NCBI GenBank assembly: GCA_036796255.1
Contig: DAIRDH010000045.1
Span: 1-25,363, forward strand
Length of the DNA stretch: 25,363 bases
Direction of reading: 5' to 3'
Origin: T3Sed10-241 sp036796255
GTDB taxonomy: Bacteria > Bacteroidota > Bacteroidia > Flavobacteriales_D > Cryomorphaceae
The notes under the pieces are model-generated. The model saw nothing but the letters and a program-made list of their open reading frames with translations, was not told the DNA's origin and ran no database searches. Below are positions 15,498 to 22,368 of the stretch, one piece after another. Every line of letters starts with the position of its first letter. The first letter of the stretch is position 1. A program made the translations under genes and the position numbers.

Positions 15498-17344
15498 TGG
15501 CCTATCCAGGTTTTGCGCAAGGCGAGTTGCTCCGAAGTAGCATCGCCATCGACTTCCATGACGTGCTTGCGCGTGCGCTCTGTCTCCATGGTGCGCACTT
15601 TTACGGTTTGCGGCTTGTAATCATTGCTCTTTTTGTTGATCACAATTTTGACTTTGTCACCCACTTCACGCCTCTGCTTGAAATCGTTGATCAGCGCTTC
15701 GAAAGTTTCGAGGGTCACGTCCTGACCATCCCATTTCACCAGTTCATCACCCACTTCCATTCCAAGGCTTTCACCAAAGGCGTCCATTCCTTTGGTTGAG
15801 GCGAGAACGACTGCTTCACGGCGGGGATTGTAACCAATGCGCAGGCTGCCCGCGCTCAACTCTGTTTGGGTGAGCTCGGCCGCATATGCCACGCCGAAGG
15901 GGGCCAGCAATTCGGTGTATGGTAGTGGTGTGGTTCCACCCACATGCTGCTCCAGGAAGCTTTGCGTTTCCGCAAAACCAGAAACGCGCGCAATTTCCGC
16001 AAAAAGTGAGTCGTCTTTGAAAGGCCGCTCTTGACCATACTCTTTGCTGAGGTCGGCCATAAGGTCCTGAATGCCATATTTACCTTCGCTCAGGTGCCTG
16101 AGCTTGAGGTCGAGTGCCATTCCAATCAAGGCACCTTTCTGGTACACGTTGGCGTATAGATCCTTGTGCTCATCGAGTGCACCCAGGCTCAGATCGGTGA
16201 ACGACACTTCATCGCTGTAGCGCTCAGCAGCAATGATTTTTCCACGCATCGTGCCAAGAAATGTTGCCGGATCCACGAGGCCTTCCTTGACTTGCACGTG
16301 CTGGGCTGCATATTCGGTGCAGCCTTCGTAAAGCCAAAGGTGTCTGCTCATTTGCGGATTTACAAAGTCGTAATCGTGGATGTGCTCAGAGTGTATATTA
16401 AGAGGTGTCACAATGTGAAAAAACTCGTGGGCTGCCACGTCTTTGATCGTTTGTGAAAGCGCTGAAACCGGTGCCTCAGGCAGCACGAATACGGTAGAAG
16501 TCATGTGCTCAAGGGCTCCATAGGCCCGCGCAAAATTGCCTCCGCCACTGAGGTACAGCAAGATGGTGTATCGGTTTACGGGCAGCTCGCCGCCCAGGTA
16601 TTTTGCGGAAGCATCAAAGATATCTTCCACTTCGGCCATCACATCAGCGCTTTTCACCTGTCCGGCAGGGGAGTACACCGCTACCTCGATGGTGGCATTG
16701 GCCACACGGCGGCTTGTCGTGTCGGGGTGGCTGTAGAGGATGGGGCAGTCGTGGAGGGTGAAGTAATTGTCGGCTTGAAAAGTGTCGAGGCTGTCGCTCG
16801 CTGCGCTGCGTATCAGCGATGTGGCGCCATACCAGTCGGCGGGCCTGTTTACCTCCACTTCATACGGCAGGTCTTTGGTACCGTCAAAATAGCCTACAAA
16901 GCCAAATGCATTGAGCAAAACCACCTTGCCGGGCTCAATGCTCGTGCCTCCCGGCTCGAAAATACCCCCGCCCAGAGGCTCACTAAAAGTGTCGCTGACG
17001 CGGTAGCTTATGTGATCGAGCTCAGCAGCGCCTGGCACAGCCCAGCGGTTGGTGTCGAGGCGTATGTGGGGTAGGGTGTCGCCCTTTCGGGAAATGGCGG
17101 CAAAATCGTGAACAAACCTTCCAAAGTCGCTGATGCTGTAGGTGCCCGGAACAATTTTGGGCATGTTGTAAATGGCGGTATCGGGGGCAAAACCGGCTGG
17201 CGGATTCAGACGAACGGCAACGCGAGAATCGTCCATGTCAATGAGATCGATGTGCAGTTGGTGCGCACCTTCCTGGGCCTGCATCCACGCTGATGCGAAA
17301 AAGGCCAGTGTAAACGCCATAAAATGAGTGCGGAAGTATTTCAT
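15494..17344 (-). CDS. M61-family (glycyl) aminopeptidase with a PDZ domain
   Basis: A 616-residue exported zinc metallopeptidase of family M61. A signal peptide covers about residues 1-23 (cleavage near MQAQ). An N-terminal beta domain (about 25-230) precedes the catalytic domain, with zinc motif HEFFH (306-310), the third ligand Glu340 in LWLYEG and the substrate-loop GALEHMTS. A PDZ domain lies near the C-terminus (about 500-590, including LGMEVGDELVKWDGQDV). Known members prefer N-terminal glycine or alanine; substrate here is inferred. Length is typical. It is the first gene of a two-gene operon with the 124-residue protein. A weak -7 box (minus-strand TTAATTTG) is at 17362-17369. Confidence 0.93.
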   Translation of the reverse strand: MKYFRTHFMAFTLAFFASAWMQAQEGAHQLHIDLIDMDDSRVAVRLNPPAGFAPDTAIYNMPKIVPGTYSISDFGRFVHDFAAISRKGDTLPHIRLDTNRWAVPGAAELDHISYRVSDTFSEPLGGGIFEPGGTSIEPGKVVLLNAFGFVGYFDGTKDLPYEVEVNRPADWYGATSLIRSAASDSLDTFQADNYFTLHDCPILYSHPDTTSRRVANATIEVAVYSPAGQVKSADVMAEVEDIFDASAKYLGGELPVNRYTILLYLSGGGNFARAYGALEHMTSTVFVLPEAPVSALSQTIKDVAAHEFFHIVTPLNIHSEHIHDYDFVNPQMSRHLWLYEGCTEYAAQHVQVKEGLVDPATFLGTMRGKIIAAERYSDEVSFTDLSLGALDEHKDLYANVYQKGALIGMALDLKLRHLSEGKYGIQDLMADLSKEYGQERPFKDDSLFAEIARVSGFAETQSFLEQHVGGTTPLPYTELLAPFGVAYAAELTQTELSAGSLRIGYNPRREAVVLASTKGMDAFGESLGMEVGDELVKWDGQDVTLETFEALINDFKQRREVGDKVKIVINKKSNDYKPQTVKVRTMETERTRKHVMEVDGDATSEQLALRKTWIGQ

Positions 17345-17654
17345 ATCTAGGTTTAAAGCTGCAAATTAAGGACAAGTGCTGTCAATATTTGGCAAATTGA
17401 CAACTTTTATGAAGCCAGGCAAAGGAGATTGTGAGGAGTGGTAATCAAACCTGCAGCAAGCTGTTCCCGTGCTTGTGTTCTTTCAAGATTCGGAATGTAT
17501 TACATGGCAAGGTAATCAGTTCTCAAGATTTTTGGAAACATGTAAACGATGGGTTCAGGGGCAATAAATGAACTTGTATCTCCTCAAGCGGCCCCGTTCC
17601 GATTGATTGACCTTTTTGCAAAAAGCGACACCTTTGCGGGAAATATTTCCAGCC
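17345..17654. other. Intergenic region holding a toxin-antitoxin remnant and divergent promoters
   Basis: The left end has a weak minus-strand -7 box for the M61 gene (17362-17369). The right end has CACCTTTG (17629-17636), one base off TAnnTTTG, before the DinB-like gene at 17655. The middle (17504-17577) is a decayed copy of a toxin-antitoxin junction, listed separately. I see nothing else. Confidence 0.5.
17504..17577 (+). pseudogene. Decayed fragment of an antitoxin-toxin junction
   Basis: These 74 bp align without gaps to 18532-18605, the antitoxin 3' end plus toxin 5' end of the intact pair 1 kb downstream. I count 62 identical positions of 74, most differences being transitions. The antitoxin frame has a stop (ATG GCA AGG TAA), and the toxin frame keeps the equivalent of GAINELV before similarity ends. 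It is a remnant of a duplicated or older related locus. Confidence 0.8.
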
Positions 17655-18185
17655 ATGAAAGCATTGCTTACACCCGATCCCTCAGAATACGCTCCCTACT
17701 ACGCCAATTATGTGCGTAAAGCTTTTGGCAGCAACCTGATGGAAGTATTGAGCTGTGATGCGGCCCACATCGAATCACTCTTTGATAAGCTTAGCGAAAC
17801 ACAAGGCAATTACGCCTATGCTCCCGGCAAGTGGACGGTGAAGGAAGTGCTCCTGCACTGCATCGACGCTGAGCGCATCTTTGCCTACCGCGCCTTGCGC
17901 TTGCTGCGAGGTGACACCACGCCGCTACCGGGCTACGAGCAAGATCCGTATGTGCCCGCTTCGGGTGCTGCAGATCGCAGTTTAATTAGCATTCGGGAAG
18001 AGTGGAAAGCGGTGCGGGCATCCACACTTTCGCTGTATCAACATGCGCCTGTGGCCAACCTCAGCCTGATCGGCACAGCGAGCAATGGCCCGGTATCAGC
18101 GAGGGCGCTGGCTTACATTATTCCGGGGCATTACCTGCACCACGTGGGGGTGTTGAGGGAGCGGTATGGGTTGGCGATTTCTTGA
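17655..18185 (+). CDS. DinB-fold (DinB_2/YfiT-like) metal-binding protein
   Basis: A 176-residue four-helix-bundle protein of the DinB superfamily. Typical features are the segment APGKWTVKEVLLHCIDAERIF with a likely metal-ligand His68, and the C-terminal GHYLHHVGVLRERY with His159 and His163. Members bind a divalent metal; some are thiol transferases (bacillithiol or mycothiol S-transferases) and many are unassigned, so no substrate is proposed. The start at 17655 begins MKALLTPDPSEY, after a -7-like box; upstream in-frame codons have no family support. The gene lies between the toxin-antitoxin fragment and the intact pair. Confidence 0.85.
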   Translation: MKALLTPDPSEYAPYYANYVRKAFGSNLMEVLSCDAAHIESLFDKLSETQGNYAYAPGKWTVKEVLLHCIDAERIFAYRALRLLRGDTTPLPGYEQDPYVPASGAADRSLISIREEWKAVRASTLSLYQHAPVANLSLIGTASNGPVSARALAYIIPGHYLHHVGVLRERYGLAIS

Positions 18186-18323
18186 ATATTAAGTTGTTTG
18201 GTGCAGTTTTTTAAATGCGGCGTAACTTCCTATTCGAAGCGAATGAGGTTGTAATGAGAAGAGTATTTGAAACAAACAGCATGCGATCTCAGTGGTTCTT
18301 TGTCATAGAAAAGCGGAATATCT

Positions 18324-18331
18324 TATATTTG
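18324..18331 (+). promoter_or_regulatory. -7 promoter element of the toxin-antitoxin operon
   Basis: TATATTTG matches TAnnTTTG, 16 nt before the antitoxin ATG at 18348. Confidence 0.5.
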
Positions 18332-18347
18332 TTCAATACGCACAGCG

Positions 18348-18599
18348 ATGTCAAAGGCAGATATTAACAGCATCAAGGTCGAATTGATCAAATGGATTTC
18401 AGAATTGAACGAACTGTCCGTGCTCAATGCCCTCCGTAGCATAAAGGGACAGTCCAAGCGCACAGACCAGTATGAAGAGTTGAGTGCTTTGGAGAAGTCA
18501 TTGCTCGAGAAAGGCCTGGATGACGAAGCCAATGGCAGGGTGGTCAGTTCTCGGGAATTTTGGAAGCATGTGAATGATGAGTTCCGGAGCAATAAATGA
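18348..18599 (+). CDS. Antitoxin of a ParDE-like type II system
   Basis: An 83-residue protein, mostly helical and charged. The N-terminus (KVELIKWISELNELSVLNAL) resembles the short helical segment found at the start of many Bacteroidota antitoxins. The C-terminus (REFWKHVNDEFRSNK) would be the part that wraps the toxin. I do not recognise a specific DNA-binding fold from the sequence. The identification rests mainly on its overlap (26 nt) with a ParE-like toxin gene, the usual antitoxin-first order, and the promoter just upstream. Confidence 0.75.
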   Translation: MSKADINSIKVELIKWISELNELSVLNALRSIKGQSKRTDQYEELSALEKSLLEKGLDDEANGRVVSSREFWKHVNDEFRSNK

Positions 18600-18882
18600 A
18601 CTTGTTTATACCGAAGCTGCCCAAGCACATGTGGTAGAAATTGGGCGCTACCTATTGAATAGATTTACCCGGAAAGAATTGGAAGCGTTTTTACAATTGC
18701 TGAAGGAGTTTGAAGCCACAGTTTGCTTGTATCCCACTATGTTCAGGATTGCGTTGAAATCAAAGAAAGTACGTCGAGCCGTTCTAAGCAAGGAATGTTC
18801 AGTCTTGTATCAAGTAATATCAAGAAAAATCACCATTCTGGCAGTTTGTGACAATCGCTGTGATTTAAGCCGTTTTACCTGA
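18574..18882 (+). CDS. ParE/RelE-superfamily toxin
   Basis: A 102-residue protein with the ParE pattern: LVYTEAAQAHVVEIGRYLLNRF (split strand-helix start), a basic centre (LKSKKVRRAVLSKECSVLYQV) and the closing strand ITILAVCDNRCDLSRF. Members poison gyrase (ParE) or cut mRNA (RelE); which applies here cannot be told. The gene starts at ATG 18574 (or 18577), inside the antitoxin reading frame, so the two are co-translated. Length is normal and no frame damage is visible, so it may be functional. Confidence 0.82.
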   Translation: MMSSGAINELVYTEAAQAHVVEIGRYLLNRFTRKELEAFLQLLKEFEATVCLYPTMFRIALKSKKVRRAVLSKECSVLYQVISRKITILAVCDNRCDLSRFT

Positions 18883-19037
18883 TTAAGTAAGTGATGATTT
18901 AAGCGTGCTGGCTGTGAAACATGAATCACCGTTCCCGAAGGATTGATGCAAAGCGAGATCTACGCAATCAGGAATATCCCATACAGGGGCATTGATTGCT
19001 CCTTGTGAAGGTGTTGGGGGTGCGGTATGGGCACTAA

Positions 19038-19186
19038 TTAGTGTCTGCCCATAAAGCCTATTATCGGCGTTGCACTGGTCTTGAAAACAGCCATTGACAT
19101 TAGTCAATTCCTTGTTTTTCAAGTCTGCGCGCGCCTTGATAATGAACTTTCTGACTCAGCCACTTGAGTGTATTGACAGACGCTAA
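19038..19186. mobile_element. MITE-like element, unit 1
   Basis: A 149-bp unit starting TTAGTGTCTGCCCAT and ending TTGACAGACGCTAA; the ends are inverted repeats of each other (one mismatch in 10). Inside, CTTGAAAA and TTTTCAAG form an inner inverted pair. It is non-coding. The left flank CACTAA and the junction CTAATTAG make the borders palindromic. Confidence 0.6.
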
Positions 19187-19257
19187 TTAGTGTCTGTCCA
19201 TGATGTCCGCTATCTGCCTTGCACTTGTTCTGAAAACCCCGCTTTTAGCGGGGCGTG

Positions 19258-19357
19258 NNNNNNNNNNNNNNNNNNNNNNNNNNNNNNNNNNNNNNNNNNN
19301 NNNNNNNNNNNNNNNNNNNNNNNNNNNNNNNNNNNNNNNNNNNNNNNNNNNNNNNNN
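19258..19357. other. Assembly gap (100 N) in the repeat region
   Basis: Exactly 100 N flanked by identical 55-bp sequences (19203-19257 and 19358-19412), so the contigs overlap and probably no sequence is missing. The break coincides with a repeat border. Confidence 0.95.
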
Positions 19358-19391
19358 ATGTCCGCTATCTGCCTTGCACTTGTTCTGAAAA

Positions 19392-19462
19392 CCCCGCTTT
19401 TAGCGGGGCGTGCTGTCATCCCGCCGCGGCGGGAATCCCTGCCTGGCCGGCAGTCAGGCTTA
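19392..19462. repeat. Hairpin-rich dispersed-type repeat
   Basis: Successive inverted repeats: CCCCGCTTTTAGCGGGG, the 16-bp palindrome TCCCGCCGCGGCGGGA, and GCCTG..CAGGC around a GGCCGGC core. The GTCATCCCGCC..GGCGGGAATCC layout resembles widespread intergenic palindromic repeats. A partial duplicate precedes the gap. Confidence 0.6.
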
Positions 19463-19660
19463 TTTTTCAGAACTACGTGCGCCCATGCCGTTGGCTTGGT
19501 CTAAGGAGTTGCCATAGAATATTATGATCCAGCCACTTGACTGTATTGACAGACGCTAAATAAAAGCTATTTCCTCAAGGATCGTTAAAGCCAAAGCCGG
19601 TAGTTGCCATGATTTACAACAGAGGGCATTATTTAACAGTCGAATGTAAGTCTACCAAAT

Positions 19661-20272
19661 TCACACAGATTCCGCCACCACTTCCTTCACCACCGGAAGC
19701 TCTGTGGTGAGCAATTGCTCGATGCCGTTCTTGAGGGTGACGGTGCTCGATGGGCAGCCGGAGCATGAGCCGCGCAGCTGCACAGTTACTACACCGTCAT
19801 AAAAGCTCACAAAGTCGATGGCACCGCCGTCGCTTTCCACCGCTGGCTTCACGTATTCGTTGAGCAGGTTGATGATGGCCTCATCGTATTCGCTGGGCAG
19901 CACAGGGGCCTTGGGTGCGGCAGTTTTTGCGGAAGCACCGACAAGTGACTCTTCCTGCACTGGCTCCGGAATGCGCTCCACCACATGCTCGTGCTTGAGG
20001 CACCACTCGCGGATAAACTCTCGGAGCTCAAAAGTGATGAGGTCCCAACTCAGGTCGCCGGTTTTGGCAACGGTCACAAAATTGTGCGCTATGAAAACCG
20101 CTTTTACAAAGGGAAAGTTAAAAAGCTCGAGAGCCAATTGTGAAGAGCCTTTGGCCTGTGCGGCGCTGAGGAATTCTACCGGATCGGCACTGGGAAAGAT
20201 CACCCTGTCGGCCACAAACTTCATGGTGTTGGGGTTGGGGGTGAGCTCGGCGTATATGGAGGTGGGGTACAT
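19661..20272 (-). CDS. Nfu-type iron-sulfur cluster carrier
   Basis: A 203-residue protein with an Nfu N-terminal scaffold domain (residues 1-90, IYAELTPNPNTMKFV) and a C-terminal NifU domain (about 127-200) containing the cluster-binding GSCSGCPSS, with C170 and C173. It should receive 4Fe-4S clusters and pass them to client enzymes in the cytoplasm. The two domains are joined by an Ala/Pro-rich linker (about 103-126). Length and layout match Bacteroidota NifU-family proteins. A -7 element (minus-strand TACCTTTG) lies at 20292-20299, 19 nt before the start. Confidence 0.92.
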   Translation of the reverse strand: MYPTSIYAELTPNPNTMKFVADRVIFPSADPVEFLSAAQAKGSSQLALELFNFPFVKAVFIAHNFVTVAKTGDLSWDLITFELREFIREWCLKHEHVVERIPEPVQEESLVGASAKTAAPKAPVLPSEYDEAIINLLNEYVKPAVESDGGAIDFVSFYDGVVTVQLRGSCSGCPSSTVTLKNGIEQLLTTELPVVKEVVAESV

Positions 20273-20291
20273 GCTTATGGTTTTTGAATTG

Positions 20292-20299
20292 CAAAGGTA
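20292..20299 (-). promoter_or_regulatory. -7 promoter element of the Nfu gene
   Basis: Minus-strand TACCTTTG is a perfect TAnnTTTG match ahead of the start codon at 20272. Confidence 0.6.
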
Positions 20300-20367
20300 A
20301 TATAGATGGGGGGAAGAAGATAATATTTAGGGCTGGTGAGCATATCGCCGGATTGAGCAATTTGACC

Positions 20368-21537
20368 TCAATCAACAATAAGCCCGGGCAGCTTCCGGAA
20401 GTTGATCACTCCATTATATGGTAGGTCGGTGTTGGCTTCACCGTCATAGATGACTTTGGTGGAGCCCACTTCCTCGCCGGCCACGCTTCTAAAATATTGC
20501 AGGTTGTCAGTGAATGCTTTGTGAAATCTGCGTGCCGATTTGATTTCATAGGCGTGCAAGGCTTGGCCATTTTCCTGTATAAGATCTACTTCACGTTGAG
20601 ATTTGTCTTTGTAGAAATAGAGGTTCAATTGCTTTCCGCGGTGAAGTCGGGCTTTGTAAAATTCGAGCACCACGAGATTTTCGAAAAGGGCACCCCGCAA
20701 TGGGTGGGTAGCGAGCTGTTCATTATTTTCTATGCCCAGAAGGAAGCATGCCAACCCCGTATCGCAGAAATACAGCTTGGGGGTTTTAACCAATCGCTTG
20801 CCCACATTTCGAAAGAATGGGGGGAGCCTGAACACCACATAAGAGGCTTCCAATACGCTGAGCCATTCCTGAATGGTGGGTACAGCCACCCCGGTTTCAT
20901 TGGATAGGGCAGAGGCATTGAGCTCAGTGCCAATGCGTCCTGCACACAGGCGAATGAAAGTTTGAAAACGCAGCATATCCTTAATGTTCAGCAGCTGCCT
21001 CACATCCCTTTCTATGTAGGTATTGTAGTAATTGCGGCTCGCATCGCTCACAGGAAGTTGGCGTGACCACACCGCGGGATACCCTCCATTGCGTATCAGG
21101 TGGTCGGTTTCCATATCAGCAATGCCTTCCAGCTCTGAGAGCGCCAGCGGGAGCAAGGTCAAGGTGGCTGCCCTGCCAGCAAGCGATTGGGTGACTTTGG
21201 CTAGTAAGGCAAAATTGCTGCTGCCTGTAAGTATGAAATGGGCTTGTGGCAATTCATCAACCACTACCTGGATGTAGGAAAAGAGTTCGGGAAATTGCTG
21301 TATCTCATCAATGATCAATCCAGATGCGTATTGTTTCAGAAAAGCCTTTGGCTCTAAAGCAATCTGCTCTCGAAGGCCTACATCTTCCAGATTCACATAA
21401 TGGTAACCGGGAAAAAGGTTTTTGCATAGCGTGGTTTTACCAGACTGCCTGGGGCCAGTAATCACCACTGCAGCATACAGCCTTGACAACCGTGTCAACT
21501 CTTTTTCCAGGGCTCTCTTGATGTAAACAGTTTCCAT
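20368..21537 (-). CDS. ATP-binding protein of the AAA_14/DUF4143 family (second copy)
   Basis: A 389-residue P-loop ATPase. Motifs are Walker A GPRQSGKTT (residues 28-36), Walker B LIIDEIQQF (about 74-82), sensor-like LTGSSNF, then the DUF4143 region with FFRNVGKRLVKTPKLYFCDTG (in parts) and the nuclease-like REVDLIQENGQALHAYEIKSA. It belongs to the same broad family as 221-1429 but to a different branch, with little direct similarity outside the motifs. Family function is unknown; links to defence or toxin-antitoxin-like behaviour have been suggested only loosely. Its ATG follows a 35-bp inverted repeat by one base. Confidence 0.9.
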   Translation of the reverse strand: METVYIKRALEKELTRLSRLYAAVVITGPRQSGKTTLCKNLFPGYHYVNLEDVGLREQIALEPKAFLKQYASGLIIDEIQQFPELFSYIQVVVDELPQAHFILTGSSNFALLAKVTQSLAGRAATLTLLPLALSELEGIADMETDHLIRNGGYPAVWSRQLPVSDASRNYYNTYIERDVRQLLNIKDMLRFQTFIRLCAGRIGTELNASALSNETGVAVPTIQEWLSVLEASYVVFRLPPFFRNVGKRLVKTPKLYFCDTGLACFLLGIENNEQLATHPLRGALFENLVVLEFYKARLHRGKQLNLYFYKDKSQREVDLIQENGQALHAYEIKSARRFHKAFTDNLQYFRSVAGEEVGSTKVIYDGEANTDLPYNGVINFRKLPGLIVD

Positions 21538-21538
21538 C

Positions 21539-21573
21539 TGGACAAATTTAAGATAATACTTTAAATTTGTCCA
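21539..21573. promoter_or_regulatory. 35-bp inverted repeat at the start of the second ATPase gene
   Basis: Arms TGGACAAATTTAA and TTAAATTTGTCCA (13 bp, perfect) flank a 9-nt centre. Each arm holds TAAATTTG, a TAnnTTTG match, one on each strand. The minus-strand box (21543-21550) would start transcription about at the ATPase ATG (21537). The repeat is likely promoter and operator in one, possibly bidirectional. Confidence 0.6.
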
Positions 21574-21890
21574 AATGCTTTTAAACTGTTTGAAGCCAGT
21601 ATGAAATATTGAAATATTTCTTTGTCATCCCGGATGCAGGAACTAAATTTTCACTTTGGTCCAAATTTCCGGGCTGAGAAATTCCAAACTTCAGTCCAAG
21701 CGTCGCATCATTTCAATGGCGGCTTCTTAAAATCCACTTCACATAGCCCTTTCAAAAAATTGGAGGGCACATGCATAGGCCGAAGCCATCACAGATCGCA
21801 GAGGGAAGCTGTCGCCATGACATGAGGTATTTTCCTCACCATTGGTTTTTGTATCTTTGTGCTTTATCTTTGTTTAGCAAAAACATATCC
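21574..21890. other. Intergenic region before the copper-type operon
   Basis: I see no supported gene in these ~317 bases. A perfect 8-bp inverted repeat GAAATATT/AATATTTC lies at 21603-21620. Two -7 elements at the right end (21852-21872) are listed separately. Open frames such as 21622-21825 have no start signal or family match. Confidence 0.5.
21852..21872 (+). promoter_or_regulatory. Tandem -7 elements of the metal-handling operon
   Basis: TATCTTTG occurs twice (21852-21859 and 21865-21872), 13 bp apart, each a perfect TAnnTTTG match. The second ends 18 nt before the ATG at 21891. Confidence 0.6.
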
Positions 21891-22316
21891 ATGCCCAGCA
21901 TGCCCATTAAAAAAATGCCTTTCAATGTGTTTCGCCGCAGTTTTGCCGCGGTGATGGCCATGGCTGTGCTGCTGCAAATGGGTATGGTGTCGGTGACTTA
22001 CGCCGCGTGCTCGAGCAAAGGCACGGAGCGCATTGCCATTGGAGAGATGAAGTGCTGCTGCAAACCTGATGTGCTTGATTTCGTATCGCTTTCGCAAAAA
22101 TGCTGCGAAATCGAAAAAAGTGAAGCGGTATTCTTTAGCCACAAAGACAGCAAAGACGAAGTCGACGTTATGGGTGCCGTGGTCGTTTCCACCCATTTTG
22201 CGCTCAGCGCCGACGCCACCGTAGCTGTGCCCCTGCGCCATGCAGAGGTGCACATGAAGGTTCCGCCGAGGCCCGGACAAGTCCTCATACTCCGCGACTG
22301 CCGCCTCAATGTGTGA
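21891..22316 (+). CDS. HYC_CC_PP-like small exported protein
   Basis: A 141-residue protein with a hydrophobic N-terminal segment (about residues 18-38, probable signal peptide). It has Cys-rich motifs at C40, CCC (55-57) and CC (71-72), and a VPPRPG motif near the C-terminus. This order resembles Bacteroidota HYC_CC_PP proteins that precede TonB receptors, but the HYC motif is replaced here by YAAC. Role unknown; metal (copper) binding is a reasonable inference from the cysteines and the two downstream genes. ATGs at 21891, 21900 and 21915 are all possible; I took the first after the promoter. The TonB receptor gene follows after 52 nt. Confidence 0.7.
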   Translation: MPSMPIKKMPFNVFRRSFAAVMAMAVLLQMGMVSVTYAACSSKGTERIAIGEMKCCCKPDVLDFVSLSQKCCEIEKSEAVFFSHKDSKDEVDVMGAVVVSTHFALSADATVAVPLRHAEVHMKVPPRPGQVLILRDCRLNV

Positions 22317-22368
22317 TTGGGATTGCGTTCATTTTTTGAACGCAAGTCTTTAACCTAATCTACATTTC

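Larger units (their letters stand above)
19187..19559. mobile_element. MITE-like element, unit 2, carrying a nested repeat and a gap
   Basis: It begins immediately after unit 1 with TTAGTGTCTGTCCAT and ends with the same CACTTGA.TGTATTGACAGACGCTAA pattern as unit 1 (19534-19559). The first ~50 bp are similar to the start of unit 1. An inner inverted pair TTCTGAAAA/TTTTCAGAA brackets the nested hairpin repeat. True length is about 218 bp once the 100 N and 55-bp duplicate are removed. Confidence 0.6.
18883..19660. other. Gene-poor stretch with mobile-element-like repeats and an assembly gap
   Basis: I see no convincing gene in these ~780 bases. The notable content is two adjacent elements with terminal inverted repeats (19038-19186 and 19187-19559), a hairpin-rich dispersed repeat nested in the second, and a 100-N gap. 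Short open frames here (for example 18883-19122 on the minus strand) have no domain or signal support. Confidence 0.6.

Noticed and set aside
18883..19122. 79-codon minus-strand open frame beside the toxin gene
   Set aside because: It overlaps a MITE-like repeat, has no promoter or domain, and its composition is unlike the neighbouring genes.
21622..21825. 67-codon plus-strand open frame before the metal operon
   Set aside because: No promoter, no hydrophobic or domain features, and it ends in the region just before the tandem promoter.
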